Source of the DNA: RGIG2707 sp045600065
GTDB lineage: Bacteria > Bacillota > Clostridia > Peptostreptococcales > Anaerovoracaceae
Direction of reading: 5' to 3'
Assembly: GCA_045600065.1 (NCBI GenBank)
Contig: JAZRXE010000034.1
Span: 1 to 5,518, forward strand
DNA: 5,518 nucleotides
This document shows positions 1 to 5,518 of the stretch, one piece after another. The stretch's first letter is position 1. Each line of letters opens with the position of its first letter. Both the position numbers and the translations under genes were made by a program. A model generated the notes under the pieces. The model saw only the letters and a program-made list of their open reading frames with translations. It was not told the origin of the DNA and did not search any database.

Positions 1-1
1 T

Positions 2-715
2 ACCTCCGAGCAGGAATTCGACGAGCAGGGCTATCTTGCCATGATCAAGGCTCTTACGCTGGATGCTTCTGTATGCGGGGTGCTCCATACCATTGACGAC
101 GATCCGGCAGACGATATAGTTCCCCAGCAGACCCGCATCCTTGAAGGGCAGGATTTTTACGTGGAAGAGATCATGGGTCTCAGATTCAAGGTGGGAGCAT
201 ATTCCTTCTTCCAGACCAATGTGGATGCGGCGGAAAGGCTTTACAGAGAGGCTCTGGAGCTTATTCCGGGCATAGAGGGCAAGACCGTATACGATCTTTA
301 CTGCGGCACCGGGACCATCAGCCAGGCCCTGGCGCTTAAGGCAAAACAGGTGATTGGCGTGGAGATCGTGAAGGAGGCCGTTGAGGCCGCCGGGATCAAC
401 GCTGCTCTTAACGGGCTCAAAAACTGCAGGTTCATTGCTGCCGATGTTCAGGATGCCCTTGGCAGCATAGAGGAAAAGCCTGATGTTATAGTGGTGGATC
501 CGCCCCGAAGCGGAATCATGCCCAAGGCCCTTAGACAGATACTATCCTACGGGGTTCCTCAGATCCTGTATATTTCCTGCAACCCCAAGACCATGGCCGA
601 AAACCTGAGAGCAGCAAGGCTTTCGGGCTATTCACCGCTTAAGCTCAAGGCTTACGACAACTTCCCGTTTACCGCTCACACTGAATGTGTGTGCCTCCTC
701 GTAAAGGACGCATAA
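2..715 (+). CDS. rlmD: RlmD-like 23S rRNA (uracil-C5)-methyltransferase, C-terminal part (5' end outside window)
   Basis: The reading frame is open from base 2, so the first in-frame ATG at 41 is internal and the gene is cut by the window edge; about 237 residues remain. The family (COG2265, TrmA/RlmD) uses S-adenosylmethionine to methylate C5 of a uracil in RNA. Visible are the conserved FFQTN motif near 212-226, the SAM-binding loop DLYCGTGT from base 293, the DPPRSG motif from 497, the catalytic cysteine in ISCNPKT (codon 578-580), and the C-terminal H-x-E-C-V motif with the likely general-base Glu at 683-685. The protein ends eight residues after that Glu, as is usual for the family, unlike the longer second copy at 2936-4396. 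The N-terminal iron-sulfur region lies outside the window. Family membership is secure. Which uracil it modifies (1939, 747 or both, or a tRNA position) cannot be told from this fragment. Confidence 0.9.
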   Translation, partial: TSEQEFDEQGYLAMIKALTLDASVCGVLHTIDDDPADDIVPQQTRILEGQDFYVEEIMGLRFKVGAYSFFQTNVDAAERLYREALELIPGIEGKTVYDLYCGTGTISQALALKAKQVIGVEIVKEAVEAAGINAALNGLKNCRFIAADVQDALGSIEEKPDVIVVDPPRSGIMPKALRQILSYGVPQILYISCNPKTMAENLRAARLSGYSPLKLKAYDNFPFTAHTECVCLLVKDA

Positions 716-717
716 TT

Positions 718-1191
718 ATGCGAGGCCCGGAAATGACAGCAGAAGAACTGATGAGCAGATACGCAATGGAAGCTCATATGGAAAACGGTTCCTTCCGTGA
801 ATGCCACTACAAGCATAGCGGCCCCGGAAGAGCGGCCTCAGGCTCCATGTATTATTATGTTGCCCCGGGGGAATTCACACAGTTTCACCGCATAGACTGC
901 GATGAATACTGGTGCTTTGTTCAGGGCGCGGCCCTGAAGATCTTCATGATAGGTGAAGACGGCAGCCTGCGCAGCATAAAGCTGGGCACAGAGCCCGGCT
1001 GCGAACCTCTGGTCTACATTAAAAAGGGTGTGATCTTTGCCTCTGTCAGCCTGGCGGAGGGCAACGAGGGCAGTTTTCTTAGCTGCATAACCGTGCCCAG
1101 ATTCAGCTATGAGGGCTTCGAAATGTTCGACGCCGCCGGGCTTCAAAAACGATATCCCGGGCTGAAGGAGCTTATGGAAAGCGATGAATAA
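718..1191 (+). CDS. Cupin_5 / DUF985 family protein
   Basis: This is a small cupin of the DUF985 (Cupin_5) family, 157 residues from ATG 718. Family signatures are MTAEELM near the N-terminus, the glycine-phenylalanine-arginine-glutamate stretch GSFRE (residues 24-28), YYYVAPGEFTQFHRIDCDEYW (about residues 46-65, with H57, D62, E63 and W65 in the putative metal/ligand pocket), and the closing YPGLKELM. Two starts are plausible: 718 (AAAGGA at 703-708, 9 bases upstream) and 733 (GAGG at 722-725, 7 bases upstream). The second matches the usual family N-terminus; I chose 718 because it lies 2 bases after the previous stop. An ATG at 685 lies inside the upstream gene and is unlikely. The biochemical role of the family is poorly known; a sugar or nucleotide-sugar ligand is sometimes suggested. 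The stop overlaps the azlC start by 8 bases, which implies translational coupling. I do not infer a specific substrate. Confidence 0.85.
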   Translation: MRGPEMTAEELMSRYAMEAHMENGSFRECHYKHSGPGRAASGSMYYYVAPGEFTQFHRIDCDEYWCFVQGAALKIFMIGEDGSLRSIKLGTEPGCEPLVYIKKGVIFASVSLAEGNEGSFLSCITVPRFSYEGFEMFDAAGLQKRYPGLKELMESDE

Positions 1192-1882
1192 AGAAGTATT
1201 TAAGCTTGCGTTCAAAAATACTATACCTGTCATGACTGGCTATCTTGTGCTGGGCATGGGCTTCGGCATACTGCTCAAGACTGCGGGCTACGGGGTGCTC
1301 TGGGCCTTTCTGATGAGCCTTCTGGTATTTGCAGGCTCCATGCAGTTTGTGGCGGTGGAGATGATAAGCTCCGGAGCCGGGCTTATAAGCATTGCCATAT
1401 CCACTCTGCTGGTCAACGCAAGGCACGTTTTCTACGGACTTTCGATGATAGAAAAATACAAGGAGCAGGGCCCTTCAAAGCCCTATGTCATCTACACGCT
1501 CACGGATGAGACTTACTCCCTTGTCAGCAGTTACAGCGGCCCACTGCAGGGAGAAGAGCTGCGCAAATACTATCTGTATGTTTCGGCTCTGGATCACTGC
1601 TGGTGGGTGAGCGGCAGCGTGACAGGCTCGTTGCTGGGCTCTGTAATACCTTTCAGCACAGAGGGCATAGATTTTGTGCTTACAGCGCTTTTTGTGACCA
1701 TAGTAACGGATCAATGGCTCAGTGCAAAGGATCACAGGCCTGCGATCATTGGCTTTGGCGCCACTCTGGTCTGCCTGAGGCTCTTCGGCCCGGAGAGCTT
1801 TCTGATACCCTCCATGGGAGCGATAGCGGTGCTGCTTACAGCTCTCAGATTATCAGCAAAGGAGGGCACGGATAATGAATGA
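1184..1882 (+). CDS. azlC: AzlC family branched-chain amino acid export permease, large subunit
   Basis: AzlC is the large membrane subunit of a two-component exporter for branched-chain amino acids and their analogues; with AzlD it forms the complex in the cytoplasmic membrane. The product is 232 residues, normal for the family. Hydrophobic segments run at about residues 14-34, 38-61, 66-89, 128-153, 160-177, 183-200 and 206-223. Family motifs include FAGSMQFVAVEM (49-60), NARH (78-81), YTLTDETY just after the third segment, and LDHCWWVSGSVTG (136-148). The ATG sits inside the end of the cupin gene, with AAGGAG at 1165-1170 (13 bases away, long spacing) and GGAAAG closer in as possible ribosome binding sites. 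azlD follows with an 8-base overlap, the classic azlCD order. No local regulator such as AzlB is in the window. Family assignment is firm; substrate range is inferred from the family. Confidence 0.93.
   Translation: MNKEVFKLAFKNTIPVMTGYLVLGMGFGILLKTAGYGVLWAFLMSLLVFAGSMQFVAVEMISSGAGLISIAISTLLVNARHVFYGLSMIEKYKEQGPSKPYVIYTLTDETYSLVSSYSGPLQGEELRKYYLYVSALDHCWWVSGSVTGSLLGSVIPFSTEGIDFVLTALFVTIVTDQWLSAKDHRPAIIGFGATLVCLRLFGPESFLIPSMGAIAVLLTALRLSAKEGTDNE
1858..1866 (+). promoter_or_regulatory. Ribosome binding site of azlD
   Basis: AAAGGAGGG, close to a full Shine-Dalgarno consensus, lies 8 bases before the azlD ATG, inside the azlC coding sequence. It is the strongest such site in the window and shows that azlD can initiate independently as well as by coupling to azlC. 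Confidence 0.8.
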
Positions 1883-2201
1883 TACCAACATACTCGCCGC
1901 CATACTGGTAATGTCCGCAGTCACCGCGGGGTTGAGATTCCTGCCCTTTGTGCTCTTCAGCGGTAAGGCAAAAACACCTGATTTTATCGATTATCTTGGC
2001 AAGGTGCTGCCCTATGCGGTCATGGCAATGCTGGTCGTATACTGCCTTAAGGGCGTCAGCTTTACCGGTGCGGAGGGCTTTGTACCGGAGCTGATAGCCT
2101 GCGCAGTGGTCAGCGGGAGCTATGTTTTGAAAAGGAATACACTCATAAGCATCATCAGCGGGACCGCTGTGTACATGGTGCTTGTACAGCTTGTTTTTTA
2201 G
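1875..2201 (+). CDS. azlD: AzlD family branched-chain amino acid transport protein, small subunit
   Basis: AzlD is the small membrane partner of AzlC. The 108-residue product is the usual size and has four hydrophobic segments at about residues 4-28, 37-60, 70-86 and 89-108. Typical family features are the AGLRFLPF stretch in the first segment, with its conserved Arg and Pro, and LPYAVMAMLVVYCLK in the second. The start ATG overlaps the azlC stop by 8 bases and has a strong ribosome binding site (AAAGGAGGG, 1858-1866) with 8-base spacing, so expression in proportion to AzlC is expected. The protein ends in VQLVF immediately after the last membrane segment, leaving no cytoplasmic tail. deoD starts 15 bases downstream. 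Confidence 0.92.
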   Translation: MNDTNILAAILVMSAVTAGLRFLPFVLFSGKAKTPDFIDYLGKVLPYAVMAMLVVYCLKGVSFTGAEGFVPELIACAVVSGSYVLKRNTLISIISGTAVYMVLVQLVF

Positions 2202-2203
2202 AA

Positions 2204-2209
2204 AAGGAG
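2204..2209 (+). promoter_or_regulatory. Ribosome binding site of deoD
   Basis: AAGGAG lies 7 bases before ATG 2217, in the 15-base gap after the azlD stop. It fixes the deoD start, which also gives the conserved MATPHI N-terminus. Confidence 0.8.
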
Positions 2210-2216
2210 ACGAATC

Positions 2217-2936
2217 ATGGCTACACCTCACATCGAAGCAAATTTCGGAGATATCGCGCAGACCGTGCTGATGCCCGGAGATCCCATGAGAGCAAAATTC
2301 ATAGCCGAAAACTTCCTGGAAGACCCGGTGCTTTTCAACAATGTCCGTGGTATGCTGGGCTATACCGGCAGCTACAAGGGCAAAAGGGTGAGCGTTATGG
2401 GAAGCGGTATGGGAATACCATCCATAGGAATTTATTCCTACGAGCTTTTTTCTAAATACGGTGTGGAGGAGATAATACGCATAGGCTCTGCCGGAAGCTA
2501 CAGCAAGGATGTCAACATCTACGACGTGCTGCTGGCAGGATCCGCATATTCCGAATCCACCTATGCCCTGTGCCAGAGCGGAGATACGGGCGATATGCAG
2601 TATCCAAGCTCCGAGCTCAATGCCCGCATCAGGAAAAGCGCTGACAGAATGGCATCCTTCCATCTTGTGGAGGCGTGCATTCATTCCGATGATGCCTTCT
2701 ACAGAGAAGGCGAGGCAGAGCATCCCTTTTATTGGGAAAAGCTCAGAGATGAAAAAGGCTGCGCCGCGGTGGAAATGGAAAGCTTTGCTCTGTTCCACAA
2801 TGCAAAGGTACTGGGCAAAAAGGCGGCATGCCTGCTGACCGTCACCGACAGCTTTGTCACCGGAGATTCCATTCCCCACGAGGAAAGAGAGAAGAATCTT
2901 GCACAAATGATCACTCTTGCATTGGAGTCTGTTTAA
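2217..2936 (+). CDS. deoD: Purine nucleoside phosphorylase, DeoD type
   Basis: This cytosolic hexameric (NP-I family) enzyme cleaves purine ribo- and deoxyribonucleosides with phosphate to the free base and (deoxy)ribose-1-phosphate in nucleoside salvage. The product has 239 residues, matching the E. coli enzyme in length. It opens with MATPHI and keeps the known active-site positions: H5, the phosphate loop PGDPMR with G21 and R25, R44 in NNVRGMLG, R88 and S91 in RIGSAGS, V-E-M-E at 185-188, catalytic D211 in TVTDS, and R224, spaced from D211 as in E. coli. The residue after S91 is Ala, where E. coli has Cys, and the region from about 92 to 150 differs clearly from E. coli, so base preference (6-oxo versus 6-amino purines) is not certain. 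The start is fixed by AAGGAG at 2204-2209. The stop TAA shares its last A with the ATG of the next gene. Confidence 0.95.
   Translation: MATPHIEANFGDIAQTVLMPGDPMRAKFIAENFLEDPVLFNNVRGMLGYTGSYKGKRVSVMGSGMGIPSIGIYSYELFSKYGVEEIIRIGSAGSYSKDVNIYDVLLAGSAYSESTYALCQSGDTGDMQYPSSELNARIRKSADRMASFHLVEACIHSDDAFYREGEAEHPFYWEKLRDEKGCAAVEMESFALFHNAKVLGKKAACLLTVTDSFVTGDSIPHEEREKNLAQMITLALESV
2924..2927 (+). promoter_or_regulatory. Ribosome binding site of the second rlmD-like gene
   Basis: GGAG lies 8 bases before ATG 2936, inside the last codons of deoD. It supports 2936 over the in-frame upstream ATG at 2828, which would add 36 residues that do not resemble the family. Confidence 0.65.
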
Positions 2937-4396
2937 TGAGTTTCGATAAGGATCTCGCATTGAAGCCCTGCCCGCTGGCGGGGAAATGCGGGGGCTGCGC
3001 CTATCAGGGCAAAAGCTACAGTGCCCAGCTTGCAGCCAAACAGAAGATAGTGGAAGGGCTCCTGGGCGGCCTCTGCCCCGTGGAGCCCATAGTCGGCATG
3101 GATTTCCCCCTGAATTACAGGAATAAGATCCATGCCGCTTTTAAGAATATCAAGGGAAAAGGTATTATTTCCGGCATCTATGAGGAAGGCTCCCACTGGG
3201 TACTGCCCTCCGACGGCTGCATGTTAGAGGATGAAAGGGCGGGCAGCATCATCGCCGATATCAGAAAGCTGCTGACAGAGCTGCATATCAGGGTTTTTGA
3301 TGAATCCACATGCAAGGGCCTGGTGCGCCGTGTGCTGGTGCGCGTGGGCCACGCCAGCGGGCAGATCATGGTGGTGATCGTCACCGCTTCCGCGGCGTTC
3401 CCGTCAAGGAATACTTTCCTTAAGCGCCTGCTGGAGCTTCACCCCGAGATCACCACAGTCGTTCAGAACATCAACAGCGGACGCACCAGCATGATACTCG
3501 GCAAACGCAGTGTAAGGCTCTACGGCCCCGGATATATCGAGGATGAGCTTTGCGGCTGCAGCTTCCGTATATCGCCCTCATCCTTTTACCAGGTGAATTC
3601 GGTTCAGGCCGAGGCTCTGTATAACAGAGCTCTGGAGCTTGCCGGGCTGGACGGCACTCAGACCGTGCTCGATGCCTATTGCGGCACCGGGACCATTGGC
3701 ATCATAGCTTCTTTTCGGGCGGCTTCCGTGATAGGCGTGGAGCTCAACGGCGACGCGGTGTTCGATGCCAGAATCAATGCTAAAAACAACGGCGCAGACA
3801 ACATACGCTTTTACAAGGATGATGCCGGCAAGTTCATGACTGCCATGAAGGACAGTGGAGAGCGGACGGATGTGGTGATCATGGATCCTCCCCGCAGCGG
3901 CGCCAGCCGCGAGTTTATACGCAGCGCCGCCGCCATGGGCCCGGAGTGCATCGTCTATATATCCTGCGACCCCCAAACCCTTGCCCGGGATCTGCAGTAT
4001 TTCAAAAAGCTGGGCTACCTGCCGCAAGTTGCCGTGCCCTATGATATGTTCCCTTTTACACGGCATATAGAGGCGGTATGTCTCTTAGTTCTGAGAAATC
4101 CCGTTACACATGTCAATATTGATGTGGATGTGGAAGAACTGGTGCAGGATAAGCGCGGTCAGGCGACCTATGAGCAGATCAGGGAATATGTATTGGAACA
4201 GACTGGTTTGAAGGTATCTTCCCTGTATATCTCGCAGATCAAACGCAAATGCGGTCTGGAAGTCGGCGACAGCTATAATAAGCCGAAATCTGAGGATGCA
4301 CATGTGCCGCAGTGTCCGCCTGAAAAAGAAAAAGCAATCATGGATGCGCTAAGACATTTCGGAATGTATAGGGAGGATAGACGGCATGAGACTTAA
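2936..4396 (+). CDS. rlmD: RlmD-like 23S rRNA (uracil-C5)-methyltransferase with C-terminal extension
   Basis: This complete 486-residue enzyme of the TrmA/RlmD family methylates C5 of a uracil in 23S rRNA using SAM. It has no TRAM domain and begins directly with an iron-sulfur site: C12, C18 and C21 (C-x5-C-x2-C) plus C95 in SDGCMLED. The catalytic half follows, with SSFYQVN, the SAM loop DAYCGTGTIG (246-255), MDPPRSGA with D317, the nucleophile C344 in ISCDPQT, and E379 in the H-x-E-A-V motif. The family normally ends soon after this, as the upstream copy does. Here about 99 more residues follow (388-486), with a helix-turn-helix-like stretch starting TYEQIREYV and then YNKPKSED and CPPEKEKAI. 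I recall similar tails on clostridial RlmD-like proteins, so it is probably a real domain rather than readthrough. The start at 2936 is set by GGAG at 2924-2927 and a TAATG overlap with deoD; the frame stays open further upstream but only inside deoD. Composition turns AT-rich within this gene, near 4090. Confidence 0.92.
   Translation: MSFDKDLALKPCPLAGKCGGCAYQGKSYSAQLAAKQKIVEGLLGGLCPVEPIVGMDFPLNYRNKIHAAFKNIKGKGIISGIYEEGSHWVLPSDGCMLEDERAGSIIADIRKLLTELHIRVFDESTCKGLVRRVLVRVGHASGQIMVVIVTASAAFPSRNTFLKRLLELHPEITTVVQNINSGRTSMILGKRSVRLYGPGYIEDELCGCSFRISPSSFYQVNSVQAEALYNRALELAGLDGTQTVLDAYCGTGTIGIIASFRAASVIGVELNGDAVFDARINAKNNGADNIRFYKDDAGKFMTAMKDSGERTDVVIMDPPRSGASREFIRSAAAMGPECIVYISCDPQTLARDLQYFKKLGYLPQVAVPYDMFPFTRHIEAVCLLVLRNPVTHVNIDVDVEELVQDKRGQATYEQIREYVLEQTGLKVSSLYISQIKRKCGLEVGDSYNKPKSEDAHVPQCPPEKEKAIMDALRHFGMYREDRRHET
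4061..4100 (+). other. Composition breakpoint within rlmD; candidate insertion or recombination junction
   Basis: Codons for the conserved RHIEAVCLL segment of RlmD end here. GC content falls from about 57% in a sample upstream stretch (34 of 60 at 3361-3420) to 38% at 4081-4140 (23 of 60). It is mixed across the extension and falls further in the next gene. The 3' end of rlmD/rum, around the H-x-E codons, is a known target of integrative elements in streptococci and other Firmicutes. No flanking direct repeat or integrase is visible, so the junction reading is inference. Confidence 0.35.
4371..4376 (+). promoter_or_regulatory. Ribosome binding site of the EFR1-like gene
   Basis: GGGAGG lies 9 bases before ATG 4386, within the final codons of the rlmD extension. 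It decides the start in favour of 4386 over 4407. It also shows that the end of the rlmD extension and the EFR1-like gene are adapted to each other. Confidence 0.75.
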
Positions 4397-5168
4397 AAGA
4401 GATACTATGTTAGGAGTTTACTTAAGCGGAACAGGAAACACAAAGCATTGTATGGAAATGCTACTTTCTCTCATCGATAAATCCGCAGAGTGTGTCCCGT
4501 TAGAGGATAAAGGCATTACGGAAAAAATTAAAAAGAACGACATTATTTATTTGGGTTATCCTACCCAGTTTTCAAATATGCCGTATATGGTGAGAGACTT
4601 TATACAAAGTAATCAAGCGCTTTGGTCAGGAAAGAAAGTGTTTTGTGTTGCCACGATGGGCGCTTTCAGCGGGGACGGTGCTGGATGCAGCGCAAGACTA
4701 TTGAAAAAGGATGGCGCCATTATTCTTGGCGGTCTCCATATCCGTATGCCGGATTCGGTTTGTGACAGCAAACTCTTAAAGAAATCTCCGGAGGAAAACC
4801 GGGAAATCATACGTCTCGCTGATGAAAAGATTGCGGCAACTGCTGATTCAATCATTTCCGGAAAGTATCCCCATGAAGGAATCTCTTTTGCGGCACATGT
4901 ATGCGGACTGCTTGGGCAGCGGCTTTGGTTTTACGGAAAAACAACGGGATATAGTGACAAACTGAGAATCAGTGATGCCTGTATTGGCTGTGGAAAATGT
5001 GCGAAGGCCTGCCCTATGCACAATATTATGATGAATGGTAATAGAGCTGTTCCCGGAAAGCAGTGTACTATGTGTTATCGCTGCATTAGCCTGTGCCCTC
5101 AAAAAGCGATTACTCTCCTTGGCAAAGAGGTAGCCGAACAATGCCGTTTTGAAAAATACCGTGATTGA
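4386..5168 (+). CDS. EFR1 family flavodoxin/ferredoxin fusion protein
   Basis: This 260-residue cytoplasmic electron carrier matches the EFR1 family common in anaerobic Clostridia. The N-terminal flavodoxin-like domain has an FMN phosphate loop, SGTGNT (14-19), a GYPTQFSNMP motif (from residue 57), and MGAFSGDGAG (91-100) next to a conserved ARLLKKDGA stretch. The C-terminal domain is a bacterial 2[4Fe-4S] ferredoxin with two complete C-x2-C-x2-C-x3-C-P motifs, at C199/C202/C205/C209 and C227/C230/C233/C237. It should pass low-potential electrons between the two centres, but its redox partner is not known. The start at 4386 lies inside the end of rlmD (11-base overlap) and is supported by a strong GGGAGG at 4371-4376. 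The ATG at 4407 would also keep the FMN loop but has a much weaker site. The sequence is clearly more AT-rich than the genes before deoD (17 G/C of 60 at 4501-4560). Confidence 0.92.
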   Translation: MRLKRDTMLGVYLSGTGNTKHCMEMLLSLIDKSAECVPLEDKGITEKIKKNDIIYLGYPTQFSNMPYMVRDFIQSNQALWSGKKVFCVATMGAFSGDGAGCSARLLKKDGAIILGGLHIRMPDSVCDSKLLKKSPEENREIIRLADEKIAATADSIISGKYPHEGISFAAHVCGLLGQRLWFYGKTTGYSDKLRISDACIGCGKCAKACPMHNIMMNGNRAVPGKQCTMCYRCISLCPQKAITLLGKEVAEQCRFEKYRD

Positions 5169-5203
5169 GAAAATGTATGTAGCGCAGGGAGAAAGGGCAA
5201 AGA

Positions 5204-5518
5204 ATGAAAGCATATTTTAAAATACTACTTAGCACAATGGCAATTCAAACCGGAGGTTTTATCGTTTCAATATTTGCCGATAAAACGATCAACGGCGATA
5301 TAGACGGGAATATATGGATGGCGGGAACGGCCATAGGGTTATTGCTGTCAATGATTGTAAGCGTTGTTTTGGCTTTCAGATGGGCAAAGACACTTAAAGA
5401 AAAACTTGCCTGTATTTTTCTCATGCCCACAAACTATATATTGCCTTTGCTATGGTTAGCTTACCTGTGGGTACTAAATACGAGTCTTGATATACTAGAC
5501 GGATTACGCTACATGGGG
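5204..5518 (+). CDS. Predicted membrane protein of unknown function (3' end outside window)
   Basis: An open frame of 105 codons starts at ATG 5204 and runs to the window edge without a stop, so the gene is truncated at its 3' end. AAAGGG at 5192-5197 (6-base spacing) and GGGAG at 5187-5191 serve as possible ribosome binding sites. The protein starts MKAYFKILL and has three hydrophobic segments at about residues 7-25, 37-58 and 68-91. Between the first and second is a short polar, acidic loop (DKTINGDIDGN). Between the second and third is a basic loop (RWAKTLKEK), which suggests that side is cytoplasmic. It lies 35 bases after the EFR1-like gene on the same strand and shares its AT-rich composition, so the two were probably transcribed and acquired together. 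I do not recognise the family. Confidence 0.7.
   Translation, partial: MKAYFKILLSTMAIQTGGFIVSIFADKTINGDIDGNIWMAGTAIGLLLSMIVSVVLAFRWAKTLKEKLACIFLMPTNYILPLLWLAYLWVLNTSLDILDGLRYMG

Noticed and set aside
709..722. Perfect 14-base palindrome CGCATAATTATGCG across the first rlmD stop and the cupin start.
   Set aside because: By rough expectation a 14-base palindrome has a fair chance (about one in three) of occurring in 5.5 kb. It has no loop, and no second copy was noticed at the other junctions read, so an operator role is not supported.
1845..2960. A 371-codon open frame on the minus strand, antisense to azlD and deoD.
   Set aside because: It is fully covered by two well-identified + strand genes. 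Its translation is rich in His, Cys and Gly with no recognisable domain, and it looks like a codon-bias shadow.
4274..4279. TATAAT, a perfect -10 match upstream of the EFR1-like gene.
   Set aside because: No TTGACA-like hexamer lies 16 to 18 bases upstream and there is no extended -10 TG. It lies in the coding part of the rlmD extension.
5173..5220. Tiny 15-codon frame between the EFR1-like gene and the membrane protein.
   Set aside because: It has no convincing ribosome binding site and overlaps the better-supported start at 5204.
5256..5286. Inverted repeat with 9-base arms (GTTTTATCG / CGATAAAAC) and a 13-base loop.
   Set aside because: It lies inside the coding sequence of the membrane protein and has no T-run after it, so it is not a terminator. 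Arms of this length are expected by chance in a window this size.
1..5518. Search for CRISPR repeats, tRNA or rRNA genes, insertion-sequence ends, toxin-antitoxin pairs, riboswitches and rho-independent terminators.
   Set aside because: None was seen on reading the sequence. The coding density leaves almost no room for them, although weak structures could be missed without folding software.

Overview
The window looks like a piece of chromosome from an anaerobic Firmicute of the class Clostridia, probably a gut or rumen Lachnospiraceae/Ruminococcaceae-type organism. This is inferred from the gene families: a DeoD-type phosphorylase, AzlCD, TRAM-less RlmD-like methyltransferases, an EFR1-type flavodoxin/ferredoxin fusion, and strong AAGGAG-like ribosome binding sites. 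No taxonomic marker gene is present. All genes lie on the + strand. They are packed so tightly that the largest gap is 35 bases, so there is no intergenic stretch to describe.

Region 1 (bases 2 to about 4090) is fairly GC-rich. It holds the 3' part of an RlmD-like 23S rRNA (uracil-C5)-methyltransferase, a DUF985/cupin_5 protein, the two-subunit branched-chain amino acid exporter AzlC-AzlD, the purine nucleoside phosphorylase DeoD, and a second, complete RlmD-like methyltransferase. Start and stop codons overlap or lie within 17 bases of each other, so this reads as one operon with translational coupling. The products cover RNA modification, amino acid efflux and nucleoside salvage. The grouping does not form an obvious pathway.

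Region 2 (about 4090 to 5518) is more AT-rich with different codon preferences. It starts inside the second methyltransferase gene, just after the codons for the family's conserved C-terminal H-x-E motif. From there the protein continues for about 99 residues in an extra domain that the first copy lacks. An EFR1-family flavodoxin/ferredoxin fusion overlaps the end of that gene. A membrane protein of unknown function follows and runs off the right edge.

The most notable point is where the composition changes. The 3' end of rlmD/rum is a known insertion hot spot for integrative elements in Firmicutes. The hybrid look of this gene is consistent with an old integration or recombination event, but this is inference. 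No integrase, direct repeat pair or other element gene is visible. Otherwise the genes are recognisable family members, and I see no clear new defence or mobile system.
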